Shown: positions 44,704 to 53,329 of the stretch, one piece after another
How positions within the stretch are numbered: position 1 is the stretch's first letter
How the letters are laid out: every line of letters begins with the position of its first letter
DNA from: Hyphomonas jannaschiana VP2
Lineage (GTDB): Bacteria; Pseudomonadota; Alphaproteobacteria; Caulobacterales; Hyphomonadaceae
Direction of reading: 5' to 3'
Assembly: GCF_000685215.1 (NCBI RefSeq)
Contig: NZ_ARYJ01000004.1
Location: 310,001 to 374,000 of the forward strand
Length of the DNA: 64,000 bases
The notes under the pieces: generated by a model
What the model saw: the letters and a program-made list of their open reading frames with translations, nothing else
What the model was told of the DNA's origin: nothing
The model's database searches: none
Translations under genes and position numbers: made by a program

Positions 44704-45800
44704 TGGATATTTTCGAATATGAGTATGCGCGCCGAACCAAAACCAGGAGCATCTTTGGCTCTGCCGGCGACACAATCCTGATCCTGGTAATATTCCTCAG
44801 CTGGCTGATCGTCGGTGGCTTGTTCGTCAAGGCTGCGATCCGCCAGACACCGGGCTTTCAATTCCATGATGCCTCGTTTGGAGTGAAGATGGCCGCGCTG
44901 TCTTCTCTCGAAAAACAGGATCTGGTTCTTATCGGGTCGAGCCGCGTCCATCGTCAGTTTGATGTCCAGGCAATTGAGCGCAGTTGCGGTGTGAAAGCTC
45001 TCAATCTGGGCATTGGTGGCGGAACGAGCAGCAATACAAAATTCATGCTCGATTGGATCCTCGATCAACCAAACCAGCCTGACAAAATCTGGATTGAGCC
45101 ATTGGGCGCGGACAGCTATCGACAAATAACGACGGATAGAAGCCTGCTCTATGCCCCCGTCTGGCCTGGGCGGGTGTGGCAAGAGCGTTTTGGAGAGCAG
45201 GCGGTCAAGGCAGAAGGCTCACCACTCGCCGCATCCTTGGCGATTTGGCGCACCAGTCTGAAATCCTATTTTTCGGTGGGGACATTCTGGGCCGTGCGTG
45301 AAGAAACGTTGCCGCCGGAGCAACTGGTCGATCTCTATAAGGAAATGTTGGCGCGAAAGGGGTTTGATCCACTCGATGACGTCCTTTCCGAACAGCATTC
45401 GCGCCGGAGGAAATTGGCTCAGATATTGAAAGATCAGCCCGACTATTTTGAGAACCAACTGTCCGCGCCCAGCCGGGAATATGCCTCCCTCTCACAGCCA
45501 GAACTGAATCAGAGAGTTCTGATCGACCTCTGGCCGATGATAGCTGATCTGAAAAAGGATGAGTTGCGAAAAATCGGTGTTGTGTACCCCCCGAAACTGG
45601 CGGAGTCGCAGCTGCCCGTTTCGTCAGTTTCTTTCAGAGGCGTGGAAATCCCCGTCATAACATTTCCGATTTCGCAGAATGCCTATCTTGCAGATCCGGA
45701 ATGGTGGATCGATGAAGGCCACTTGAAGCGCGAAGGCGCGGAAAAACTCAGCAAAAGTTTCGCGGAGCAGGTGTGCGGAGGCTCCATTGCTGTTCACTGA
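44703..45800 (+). CDS. Membrane-anchored SGNH-hydrolase-like protein (AlgJ/DltD type)
   Basis: The 365-residue protein has one N-terminal membrane segment (ILILVIFLSWLIVGGLFV, about 25-42), so its body is periplasmic. LVLIGSSRVHRQFD (GSS at 78-80) offers the nucleophilic Ser, NLGIGGGTSSNT the oxyanion block, and WWIDEGHLKREGAEKL near 340 the DxxH pair. Such proteins move acetyl from a partner MBOAT protein onto exported glycans. The start is a GTG overlapping the previous stop, and its end overlaps the MBOAT gene by 14 bases. Confidence 0.83.
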   Translation: MDIFEYEYARRTKTRSIFGSAGDTILILVIFLSWLIVGGLFVKAAIRQTPGFQFHDASFGVKMAALSSLEKQDLVLIGSSRVHRQFDVQAIERSCGVKALNLGIGGGTSSNTKFMLDWILDQPNQPDKIWIEPLGADSYRQITTDRSLLYAPVWPGRVWQERFGEQAVKAEGSPLAASLAIWRTSLKSYFSVGTFWAVREETLPPEQLVDLYKEMLARKGFDPLDDVLSEQHSRRRKLAQILKDQPDYFENQLSAPSREYASLSQPELNQRVLIDLWPMIADLKKDELRKIGVVYPPKLAESQLPVSSVSFRGVEIPVITFPISQNAYLADPEWWIDEGHLKREGAEKLSKSFAEQVCGGSIAVH

Positions 45801-47190
45801 GCTTCGCTTTTTTGCGTTCTATGCCATCGTGTTTGCGCTTTACTGGGTGTTGCGCCAGCAGCGCCAGCGCGTGCTCGTGCTCACAATCGCCAGCTTCATT
45901 TTTTATGGCGCCTGGGATTGGCGATTTCTGGGCCTGATCCTGTTCGTCATCGGCGTTGCCTATATTGCGCAGCGCGCCCTGCTTCACGAGGCACTACAGA
46001 CGAAACGGCGTTGGATTATCGGCCTCGCCGTAGGCCTGATGCTGACAACATTGGGCGTCTTCAAATACTTCGACTTCTTCGCAGATTCCCTGGTGGCACT
46101 GCTTCAGACGCTGGGCATTCCTGTCTCCCAGCCCCTGGTCCAGATCATCCTGCCGGTCGGGATCAGCTTTTTCACATTTCAGGCGATCGGCTATGTTGTG
46201 GACGTCGCCCGCAAGGAATTTGACGAACCGGAAGATTTACTCAGCGTCGCCTTCTTCATCGCTTTCTTTCCGCAGCTGGTGGCAGGACCGATTGTCCGCG
46301 CGCTGGATTTCTTCCCGCAAATCAAAGACAAGAAACTGCTCAGAGACGTGCCGTGGAGCGGCGTCATCGTCATGTTCGCCGGAGGCTTTTTCAAGAAAGC
46401 CGTCATCGCGGATAATCTGGCCAGGTTCTACGTGGATCCGGTATTTGCAGAGCCTGGGGCCTATACAAATGAAGCGATTATTCTGGGCGTCTTTGCCTAT
46501 GCAGCTCAGATCTATTGCGATTTTTCGGGCTATAGTGACATGGCGATTGCTGTGAGCCGGAGCTTTGGCTTCCAGCTCCCGGTCAACTTCAAGGCGCCGT
46601 ATTTCTCGACCTCGATTACCGTGTTCTGGCGGCGCTGGCACATTTCACTGTCTCATTGGCTGAGGGATTATCTGTACATCTCACTTGGCGGAAACCGGGG
46701 CGGCAACGTTAAAACCTACCGGAACCTGATGTTGACGATGGTTCTTGGCGGCCTGTGGCACGGAGCGTCGTGGAACTTCCTTTTCTGGGGGTACATCCAC
46801 GGTGCGATTTTGACGATTGAGCGTTTGTTCAACATTCCAAGGCTTTCAGAGAAGAACAGCATCCTCAGGCTCCTTTTTGGAGCGCTCACTTTTTACCTTG
46901 TCTGCATCGCCTGGGTGTTCTTCCGTTCCGCCAATTTTGAAGTTTCCACTTTCATGGTGTCGAGCATGCTTGGCGGCAAGAACAGCGGGTCAATGACGTT
47001 CTCTGCCGTCGACTGGGGGCTCATGGCCGGCTTGCTCGGCCTGCACTATCTTGTGTTCCGGTTTAAAATAGGCATGCGGATCGCGTCTTGGCCGGCACCC
47101 ATCGTGGCGGCGCTGGCCGGGTTGTGGATTGCAATCCTTTTGCCGTTGATCCCCAACGAGGCCCAACCGTTTATCTATTTCCAATTCTAG
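45787..47190 (+). CDS. MBOAT-family O-acetyltransferase (AlgI-like)
   Basis: The start is a TTG at 45787, five bases after CGGAGG. The 467-residue multi-pass protein has FITIVFWRRWHISLSHWLRD-type motifs (WRRWHISLSHWLRDYLYI; SLGGNRGG) and the active-site histidine segment GGLWHGASWNFLFWG near residue 325. It passes an acyl, probably acetyl, group across the inner membrane to the SGNH partner encoded just upstream. The three genes 44110-47190 overlap or touch, so they form one translationally coupled unit. The product acetylated is presumably the island's polysaccharide. Confidence 0.92.
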   Translation: MLFTELRFFAFYAIVFALYWVLRQQRQRVLVLTIASFIFYGAWDWRFLGLILFVIGVAYIAQRALLHEALQTKRRWIIGLAVGLMLTTLGVFKYFDFFADSLVALLQTLGIPVSQPLVQIILPVGISFFTFQAIGYVVDVARKEFDEPEDLLSVAFFIAFFPQLVAGPIVRALDFFPQIKDKKLLRDVPWSGVIVMFAGGFFKKAVIADNLARFYVDPVFAEPGAYTNEAIILGVFAYAAQIYCDFSGYSDMAIAVSRSFGFQLPVNFKAPYFSTSITVFWRRWHISLSHWLRDYLYISLGGNRGGNVKTYRNLMLTMVLGGLWHGASWNFLFWGYIHGAILTIERLFNIPRLSEKNSILRLLFGALTFYLVCIAWVFFRSANFEVSTFMVSSMLGGKNSGSMTFSAVDWGLMAGLLGLHYLVFRFKIGMRIASWPAPIVAALAGLWIAILLPLIPNEAQPFIYFQF

Positions 47191-47221
47191 GATTGCGCCT
47201 GCATTGCAACTCGGCGGTGAA

Positions 47222-47298
47222 TGGTGGGCCCGGCAGGATTTGAACCCGCGACCAAACCGTTATGAGCGGTCCGCTCTAACCAACTGAGCTACAGGCCC
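47222..47298 (-). tRNA. tRNA with CAU anticodon, probably tRNA-Ile2 (lysidine-modified)
   Basis: Reading on the minus strand, a 77-nt cloverleaf begins GGGCCTGTAGCTCAG. It has a 7-bp acceptor stem closed by CGGGCCC, an anticodon loop CTCATAA (CAU), a TTCAAAT T-loop and an encoded CCA. Adenine is the discriminator. The 3' region (TTGGTCGCGGGTTCAAAT) resembles tRNA-Ile2 more than elongator tRNA-Met, so I read it as the AUA-decoding isoleucine tRNA whose cytidine becomes lysidine by TilS; elongator Met is the alternative. Confidence 0.92.
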
Positions 47299-47434
47299 AC
47301 CGAAGCATCCGTTTAGGCGGCTGCTGCTGGCCTTGCAATGGGCCTGATGAATCTCACCGAACCTGGTAACTCCGTCTTACCGGAATTGTGGTTAACCCTC
47401 TGAAACCGGGCGTGATTCTTGCTAGGTAGGGGAC

Positions 47435-48454
47435 ATGACACGCGTACTTGTCACCGGCGGAGCCGGATATATCGGATCGCACACCTGTGTGGAGCTTGTC
47501 TCACGCGGGTATGAACCCGTGATCGTGGACAATTTCGTCAATTCCTCGCCCAGGGCAATCGACCGGATCTGCCAACTCACCAATTCGCGGGTCGAGTGGT
47601 ACGAGGCCGATGTCCGCGACACCGCTTGGATTGCGGAGATCCTCGAAAAGCATGCGTGCGAAGCGGCCATCCACTTTGCCGGGCTGAAAGCCGTCGGCGA
47701 ATCCACGGAGAAGCCGCTCGAATATTACAGCGCCAATGTGATGGGCACGCATAGCCTGATCCAGGCGATGCTGCAGGCCGGGGCCAGCCAGATCGTTTTT
47801 TCCTCCAGCGCCACTGTCTATGGCGAGCCGGAATTCCTGCCCTACACAGAGTCTCACCGGCTGAGGCCGACGAACCCGTACGGCAACACCAAGCTCGCGG
47901 CGGAAATGCTGCTGAACGACGTGAGCGGGTCTGGCGCGCTGACCGATGTGGCAATCCTGCGCTACTTCAATCCGATCGGTGCGCATCCCAGCGGCATGAT
48001 CGGGGAAGACCCGAACGACATTCCGAACAATCTGATGCCCTATGTGGCGCAGGTGGCTGTCGGCCGCCGCCCGCATCTCAACGTGTTCGGGCAGGACTAT
48101 GACACGGCGGACGGCACCGGTGTGCGCGACTATCTTCACGTCGTGGACCTCGCCCGCGCGCATGTGCTGGCGCTCGACCGGTTCAAGCATTCGCATGGTC
48201 CGTTCACCGTGAATCTCGGCACGGGCAACGGCTCCTCCGTCCTAGATGTCGTGCGGGCGTTCGAGGCGGCTTGCGGCAAGTCCATTCCGATGGAATTTGC
48301 CCCGCGCCGGGCAGGCGATATTGCGGCCTTCTGGGCCGATCCGTCGCTCGCGCAGGAACTGCTTGGCTGGCAGGCGGAGCTGACGCTGGAAGACATGTGC
48401 CGCGACCAGTGGGCCTGGCAGAGCCAGAACCCGCAAGGTTATGAAGCCGCCTGA
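47435..48454 (+). CDS. galE: UDP-glucose 4-epimerase (GalE)
   Basis: The 339-residue enzyme has the NAD-binding VTGGAGYIGSHTCVEL, HFAGLKAVGESTEKPL, SSSATVYG, catalytic YGNTKLAAEML (Tyr-x3-Lys), RYFNPIGAH and GTGVRDYLHVVDLARAH. Each matches the GalE family. It interconverts UDP-glucose and UDP-galactose and could also serve N-acetyl forms. It is located at the right end of the polysaccharide island, separated by the tRNA gene and 136 bp. Confidence 0.95.
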   Translation: MTRVLVTGGAGYIGSHTCVELVSRGYEPVIVDNFVNSSPRAIDRICQLTNSRVEWYEADVRDTAWIAEILEKHACEAAIHFAGLKAVGESTEKPLEYYSANVMGTHSLIQAMLQAGASQIVFSSSATVYGEPEFLPYTESHRLRPTNPYGNTKLAAEMLLNDVSGSGALTDVAILRYFNPIGAHPSGMIGEDPNDIPNNLMPYVAQVAVGRRPHLNVFGQDYDTADGTGVRDYLHVVDLARAHVLALDRFKHSHGPFTVNLGTGNGSSVLDVVRAFEAACGKSIPMEFAPRRAGDIAAFWADPSLAQELLGWQAELTLEDMCRDQWAWQSQNPQGYEAA

Positions 48455-48498
48455 TTTGTCATCGGTCTGAGACACAATCGGAACAAGATTGCCTTCCA

Positions 48499-48518
48499 GA
48501 GTGTTCGGTAGAACACTC
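48499..48518. repeat. Perfect inverted repeat upstream of the SIMPL gene
   Basis: GAGTGTTC (48499-48506) and GAACACTC (48511-48518) flank the tetraloop GGTA, ending 25 bases before the next start codon. No T-run follows, so it may be a terminator-like hairpin for galE, an operator, or a leader hairpin near the ribosome-binding site (GGGAGA). Confidence 0.4.
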
Positions 48519-48543
48519 AAACAATTACCAATGGGAGATTCTC

Positions 48544-49347
48544 ATGCGCCGATTTTTGCCACTTCTTACTTCGACTGCCGCCCTCGCCCTGATCGTGCCG
48601 CAGGTTGCCTGCGCCCAGATGCAGGGCCCGGCCCTGGGCCTCTCCCAGCAGGCTGTGACCGGCGCTTATCAGGCACCTAACTCTATCCAGCCTGAAACCA
48701 CGCTGTCGATCTCGGCCCAGTCGACCGTGAAACGCGAACCTGACATCGCTTACATCAATGCCGGCGTGCAGGCTGAAGGCGAAACCGCCACAGCAGCGAT
48801 GGAGTCCCAGGCGGAAGCCATGACCGGCGTCTTCGACGCGCTGGAAAAAGCGGGCGTCGCCAAGAAGGACATGCAGACGTCCAATTTCTCGCTCTGGCCG
48901 CGCTACACCTATATTGAGACCAAGCTGAAGGATGGCTCCTCCCGCGGCGAGCAGAAGCTGATCGGCTACACGGCCTCCAACCAGTTGACCATCAAGGTAC
49001 GCGATCTCGATAATCTGGGCTCGACCCTGGACAGCTTGGTGAAGGCTGGCGGCAACACATTCAACGGCCTGAACTTCGCGCTCGATGACGATGCGGAGGT
49101 GCGCGACGAAGCCCGCCGCCAGGCGATGGCCGATGCCCGCGCCCGGGCAGACCTCTACGCTGAAGCAGCCGGGCTGCGTGTGCTGCGCATCGTGACGATC
49201 AGCGAAAGCGGCAACTACTCGCCCTCGCCTATGCCGATGGCACGCATGCAGGAAGCCAAGATGGCAGACGCTGTCTCGACCCCGATGGCAGGCGGCGAAG
49301 TCGGCTACAGTGCGACGGTGAACGTGGTCTTCGAACTCGGCGAGTAA
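48544..49347 (+). CDS. Periplasmic SIMPL-domain (DUF541) protein
   Basis: The 267-residue protein has a signal peptide (FLPLLTSTAALALIVPQVACA, cleavage near 24). It then carries the SIMPL domain: LSISAQSTVKREPDIAYINAGV, a middle helix, and the ending LRVLRIVTISESGN with GYSATVNVVFELGE. Family members are periplasmic and some have been linked to stress tolerance; the biochemical role is unclear. It is preceded by GGGAGA and lies downstream of galE. It converges on kdsD. Confidence 0.9.
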   Translation: MRRFLPLLTSTAALALIVPQVACAQMQGPALGLSQQAVTGAYQAPNSIQPETTLSISAQSTVKREPDIAYINAGVQAEGETATAAMESQAEAMTGVFDALEKAGVAKKDMQTSNFSLWPRYTYIETKLKDGSSRGEQKLIGYTASNQLTIKVRDLDNLGSTLDSLVKAGGNTFNGLNFALDDDAEVRDEARRQAMADARARADLYAEAAGLRVLRIVTISESGNYSPSPMPMARMQEAKMADAVSTPMAGGEVGYSATVNVVFELGE

Positions 49348-49365
49348 GGTTCGGCGCAAGCCGGA

Positions 49366-50328
49366 TCAGACATAGCCTTCGGCAAGCAGGTCCTTCATGT
49401 CGATGATGCCGACCGGCTTGCCGTCGACTGTCACGAAGGCGTTCGAGATCCGCTGCTCGGTGAACGTCTTGATGACTGCGGACATGCGGTCGTCAGGACC
49501 GAGCGCTTTCGGGTCGGCGGTCATGACATTGGCCGCAGTGCCGGACAGCTTGCCGGCCAGCATGGCGCGGCGCAGGTCGCCATCGGTGACCATGCCAATC
49601 AGGCGGCCGTCCTCATCGATCACGCCAACACAGCCCTTGCGTCCTTCGGAGACAGCCAGGATCACGTCCCGGACGTCGGCTGAGGCACTGATGATCGGCA
49701 TATGATCCGTTTTAGTCTCGATATAGTCGCCCGCAGTCTGCAGGGAGCGGCCGAGTTTGCCGCCCGGATGACGGAAGCCGAACTCCTCCCGCGAGAAGCC
49801 CCGGCGCGCCATCAGCACGATGGTCAGCGCGTCGCCAAGTGCCAGTGCCATGGTCGTGGAGGATGTTGGCGCCAGGCCATTCGGGCAGGCCTCGGCCACA
49901 ACCGGCATTTCCAGCAGCACGTCCGAGGCACGCCCCAGCGTCGACTCGGCTGACCGCGTCATGCCGATCAGCGGGATGCCGTTGCCTTTGCAGAATCGCA
50001 GCAGATCCACCAGTTCGCGGCTTTCCCCGGAATAGGAAATCGCGATCACGACAGAGCCCGGCACCACCATGCCGAGGTCGCCATGGCTGGCTTCGGTCGG
50101 GTGAAGGAAGAAGCTGGGCGTGCCGGTCGAAGCAAGGCTCGCCGCGATCTTCTGGCCGATATGCCCAGACTTGCCGACCCCCGCCACGATGATGTGCCGG
50201 TCGGTCGCCATGATCAGGTCTGCCGCTTCGGCGATGGATGGGCCGATACTGGCTTCCAGCTGTTCCAGCGCGTCGCGCTCGATGCGGATCGTGTTGCGGG
50301 CGAGGTCTAGGTCGGATTCATGGGCCAC
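49366..50328 (-). CDS. kdsD: Arabinose-5-phosphate isomerase (KdsD)
   Basis: I use the GTG at 50328, with AGGAG eight bases before it, giving 320 residues (E. coli KdsD has 328). The longer frame to 50445 would overlap the carboxypeptidase gene by 59 bases. It contains a SIS domain (AGVGKSGHIGQKIA, HPTEASHGDLGM, SYSGESREL) and two CBS domains at the C-terminus. It converts ribulose-5-phosphate to arabinose-5-phosphate, the first KDO step. kdsA, the next step, lies at 60.8 kb. Confidence 0.93.
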   Translation of the reverse strand: MAHESDLDLARNTIRIERDALEQLEASIGPSIAEAADLIMATDRHIIVAGVGKSGHIGQKIAASLASTGTPSFFLHPTEASHGDLGMVVPGSVVIAISYSGESRELVDLLRFCKGNGIPLIGMTRSAESTLGRASDVLLEMPVVAEACPNGLAPTSSTTMALALGDALTIVLMARRGFSREEFGFRHPGGKLGRSLQTAGDYIETKTDHMPIISASADVRDVILAVSEGRKGCVGVIDEDGRLIGMVTDGDLRRAMLAGKLSGTAANVMTADPKALGPDDRMSAVIKTFTEQRISNAFVTVDGKPVGIIDMKDLLAEGYV

Positions 50329-50386
50329 GGGCGCTGCTCCTGCTGGATCGCGCGTGTTGTCCGGCAAGCCGGGCGTGGTGACAACC

Positions 50387-51592
50387 CTACTTGGCCAGTT
50401 GGCGGCGGCGGTACTCTTCCGGTGAGAAAGCAGGCTCTTCGACAACGGGCGCTTCTGCGAAGTAACGCCCGATCGATGTTTGCTCGGGATCGATGGGCAT
50501 AGCGGTTTCCGCCGGCGCCGGTTCGGATTCGGCCACCAGAACAGGTGCGTTCAGTACCGGCGGGGCGGGCGTATCGTCTGCATCGCCCTGTGCCGAGGTC
50601 GCGTCATCATTGTCATTGGCGGCCATCTGTTTCGCTTCAGAGGCTTCCGTGGCGAGGATCACGGACAGCGGTTTGCCGTTCAGCATCGGCTCAGCCGCCG
50701 CTTCCGGGCTCAGCGGCTCATCCAGCATGGCGAAAGCAAGGCGGCTCCGCAGGGCCGGATCGTCGGCGGGAAGTGTGTAGGAACTGAAGGCGGCTTCGAT
50801 CAGGGCCTCGACGTGACGGTCGCGCGCACGAGCTGTCGTTCCGCCCAGCATGACCGCGATGATCCGGTGGCCGTCGCGCTTGGCGGAGGCCATCAGGTTG
50901 AAGCCCGAGGCACGGGTGTAGCCGGTCTTGATGCCGTCCACGCCGTCGACTTCGCCGAGCAGGTTGTTGTGGTTCTTGTAGGTCTTGCGGGCCCAGGAGA
51001 ACTGCTCGGTCGCGAAATAGTGATAATAGTCCGCATGATCGGTCAGCATGGCCTCCGCCAGGATGGCCATGTCGCGCGCTGTGGTCAGCTGCCGTGTATC
51101 TGGCAGGCCGGACGCATTCACAAACCGGGTGTTTTCGAGGCCAAGCGACTTGGCCTTCACCGTCATCAGCTGAGCGAAACGGCTTTCGGTGCCGCCGAGG
51201 CGTTCAGCGACCACGACGGCTACGTCGTTCGCGGACTTGGTGATCAATGCGCCGATCGCGTCACGCACAGTGATGGTGGAGCCGGTGCGCAGTTTAAGGT
51301 TCGATGGGGCCTGTGCCGCAGCGAAACGGGAGACGGTCATGCGTTCATCGAGCGAGACCTCACCGCTCTTGAGGGCATCGAACAGCATGTAGAGGGTCAT
51401 GACCTTGGTCAGCGAGGCCGGATAACGCGGCTCATCCGCGTGCCGGTCGTGAAGCACGTCCTGCGTGTCGGCATCAATTACGATTGCGGCGTATTTTTCT
51501 GCCTGGGCAGCGCCTCCGCCGATTGCCATGACCGACAGGACGGCCGCAGCAAGGGTGATGCGGGTCAGGGCTGCGAATGCGCGCAGGAACAT
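50387..51592 (-). CDS. D-alanyl-D-alanine carboxypeptidase (penicillin-binding protein, DacA/C type)
   Basis: The 401-residue protein has a signal peptide (ITLAAAVLSVMAIGGGAAQA) and the peptidase S11 motifs SLTK (60-63), SAN (120-122) and KTG (222-224). It removes the terminal D-Ala of peptidoglycan stem peptides in the periplasm. The C-terminal 110 residues are Ala/Pro/Glu-rich and lack the amphipathic membrane anchor seen in DacA; they may be disordered. It lies upstream of kdsD on the same strand. Confidence 0.93.
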   Translation of the reverse strand: MFLRAFAALTRITLAAAVLSVMAIGGGAAQAEKYAAIVIDADTQDVLHDRHADEPRYPASLTKVMTLYMLFDALKSGEVSLDERMTVSRFAAAQAPSNLKLRTGSTITVRDAIGALITKSANDVAVVVAERLGGTESRFAQLMTVKAKSLGLENTRFVNASGLPDTRQLTTARDMAILAEAMLTDHADYYHYFATEQFSWARKTYKNHNNLLGEVDGVDGIKTGYTRASGFNLMASAKRDGHRIIAVMLGGTTARARDRHVEALIEAAFSSYTLPADDPALRSRLAFAMLDEPLSPEAAAEPMLNGKPLSVILATEASEAKQMAANDNDDATSAQGDADDTPAPPVLNAPVLVAESEPAPAETAMPIDPEQTSIGRYFAEAPVVEEPAFSPEEYRRRQLAK

Positions 51593-51723
51593 TCAGGTCT
51601 CCCGAATTGTTAACCCCGGCCCTCCGAGGTTTAACTTAGAATCGTGCAAATCCCTTGACCACACCTTAACGGCACAAGGTGGGCCGGATTGCGCAAACGT
51701 AATAAAACCGATGCAAAAAGCGT

Positions 51724-51827
51724 GCAGACTGCCTCATGTTGCAGCGCACAAAAATATATTGCGATCGCGAAGAAAAAGCGCTATATGTTCCCGTAGGGTA
51801 AGCGCAGGGTAGTACAAGTTAGTACAA
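51724..51827 (+). promoter_or_regulatory. Phasin-gene control region with TGC-rich and tandem repeats
   Basis: The 246-bp divergent gap contains CTGC-N8-GCAG (51729-51744), surrounded by more TGC/GCA tracts. It also has tandem AGTACAA at 51811 and 51821 (10-bp period), just before the phasin start. TGC-rich palindromes are reported to bind the PHA-responsive regulator PhaR in some alphaproteobacteria; a role here is inference. Confidence 0.35.
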
Positions 51828-51838
51828 AGGAACGATCG

Positions 51839-52264
51839 ATGACGAAGGCAAAGACCGCTGGCACCGCAAAGCGCGCAAAAGCTGAAGCGAGTGCAGCGAT
51901 GGACACCACCACCAAGATGCTCGACGAGAGCATGGAGCAATTTTCCGGTTTCGCAGGTAAATTCGGCGAATATGCTGAGTCCGGCCTGAAAGCATTCAGC
52001 GAACGCACCGCCGCATCGACCGATATGGCGCGCGAACTGAGCAGCCGGAACATGGACTTCTTCACCAAGTCGCTGGAGCAGGGCGTTGAAGCCACGCAGG
52101 CGATCACGTCGGCAAAAGACGTCCGCGAAGTCATGGAAATCCAGGCCGGATTTGCGAAATCCATGTTTACCGCGTATACAAAGGAAATGAATGCGCAGGC
52201 AGAGCTTTGCATGTCTGCATGGCGTAGCGCCGCCAAGCCGTTCATGGCCTTCGGCGCAAAATAA
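51839..52264 (+). CDS. Phasin (PHA granule-associated protein)
   Basis: The 141-residue protein is all-helical and amphipathic. It has a Lys/Ala-rich N-terminus (TKAKTAGTAKRAKAEASAAM), then the phasin segments EQFSGFAGKFGEYAES and DVREVMEIQAGFAKSMFTAY with no signal peptide or cysteine-rich motif. Phasins coat polyhydroxyalkanoate granules and limit coalescence. The ATG at 51839 follows AAAGGA. A strong terminator follows, so it is probably monocistronic. Phasin_2 family assignment is from pattern, not a search. Confidence 0.85.
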   Translation: MTKAKTAGTAKRAKAEASAAMDTTTKMLDESMEQFSGFAGKFGEYAESGLKAFSERTAASTDMARELSSRNMDFFTKSLEQGVEATQAITSAKDVREVMEIQAGFAKSMFTAYTKEMNAQAELCMSAWRSAAKPFMAFGAK

Positions 52265-52314
52265 GCTTCTCGGATCGGGCCATATAGCCTGATTGTAGAG
52301 TGCAGTAGACTGGG

Positions 52315-52346
52315 AAGAGCCGGACCTGATTGGTCCGGTTCTTTTG
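52315..52346 (+). terminator. Rho-independent terminator of the phasin gene
   Basis: AAGAGCCGGACC and GGTCCGGTTCTT form a 12-bp stem (one G-T wobble) with a 5-base loop TGATT, followed by TTGTT. It lies 50 bp after the phasin stop. This is a textbook shape apart from the short T-run. Confidence 0.8.
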
Positions 52347-52425
52347 TTCCGGAAACAGGTTTTTGGCTGATCCTGCCGTCAAAATCAGGATTGGCGGTGC
52401 CAAAACAAAACGGTTAGATGCGCTC

Positions 52426-52836
52426 ATGTCACGACTGCCTGATCTGATTGAGTTTCCGGCGCTGAAGCGTCCTTCCCGGCCGAATAATTGTCTCGTCGCG
52501 CCAGACGGTTTTGCCGGTGTCTCCACCCCCGACGAAACGGCCCCGGTGTTCGACAAGCCGCCCAAGCGCGTATTCGACCTTGTGATGGACCTGGTGCTGG
52601 AACGCGTGGAATGGCGGCTGAGGGCGTCCGATCCCGATACGCTTCGGATTTCCTTCATCGCAGTCACGCCTCTGATGAAGTTCAAGGATGACGTCTATGT
52701 TCAGGCCCTGCCAGTGGACGGAGCGGCAGACCGCTCGAGCGTGGCCATCTATTCCGGATCCCGCATTGGCTATTCCGACCTTGGAACCAATGCCAAACGG
52801 GTGAAGGAACTGCTCGATTTGATAGGTACCCGTTGA
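52426..52836 (+). CDS. DUF1499-family protein
   Basis: I prefer the ATG at 52426 (MSRLPDLIEFPALKRPSRPN), 136 residues; an open frame extends to 52330 across the terminator, which is unlikely to be translated. The sequence NCLVAPDG, PPKRVFDLVMDLV, RISFIAVTPLMKFKDDVYVQ and SGSRIGYSDLGTNAKRV fits DUF1499, small proteins of unknown function. No Shine-Dalgarno is visible, so translation may be leaderless. There is no signal peptide. It lies 86 bp upstream of clpS. Confidence 0.82.
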   Translation: MSRLPDLIEFPALKRPSRPNNCLVAPDGFAGVSTPDETAPVFDKPPKRVFDLVMDLVLERVEWRLRASDPDTLRISFIAVTPLMKFKDDVYVQALPVDGAADRSSVAIYSGSRIGYSDLGTNAKRVKELLDLIGTR

Positions 52837-52922
52837 GCACGCATGCTCTAAAAGCAGGCAGAAAATGATTTTGCCGCGTCTCACGTCTTCAATCTGGCCA
52901 TGAACCGTATATCTTAAGATTC

Positions 52923-53303
52923 ATGAGCAAGGGTATTCCGCATTTCCGAATGAACGATCCCGACCCGCCGGCACCGCCCGGCGACGGGGGCACTGGCGAT
53001 GACGGGATCGAGTATGGCTTGTCCACACAGACCCGTGTGCGGACCAAGAAACCCTCGCTCTATCGTGTGCTGTTGCTCAACGACGACTACACACCGATGG
53101 AATTCGTCGTGTTCATTCTCGAACGGTTCTTCAACCGGTCGCGCGAGCAGGCGACCCGCATCATGCTTCACGTGCATCAGAAGGGTGTCGGACTGTGCGG
53201 GGTCTACACATATGAGGTGGCCGAAACAAAGGTTGCCCAGGTGCTTGACCTTGCGAAGCGGCACGAACACCCTCTCCAATGTGTCATGGAGAAAGACGAC
53301 TAG
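52923..53303 (+). CDS. clpS: ClpS, adaptor for N-end-rule degradation by ClpAP
   Basis: The 126-residue protein has a flexible acidic/proline N-terminus and the ClpS fold at 45-126: [19 protein letters not shown] (NDD contacts the N-degron residue), [19 protein letters not shown] with the conserved His. It delivers substrates with destabilising N-terminal residues to ClpA. The ClpA gene starts 26 bp downstream, a standard pairing. It is longer at the N-terminus than E. coli ClpS (106). Confidence 0.96.
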   Translation: MSKGIPHFRMNDPDPPAPPGDGGTGDDGIEYGLSTQTRVRTKKPSLYRVLLLNDDYTPMEFVVFILERFFNRSREQATRIMLHVHQKGVGLCGVYTYEVAETKVAQVLDLAKRHEHPLQCVMEKDD

Positions 53304-53329
53304 ACCTCTAACCCCGGAAGGCTACCACA

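Noticed and set aside
50329-50445. Longer kdsD with 39 extra N-terminal residues
   Set aside because: It would overlap the carboxypeptidase gene; the GTG at 50328 has a good ribosome-binding site and gives the family length.
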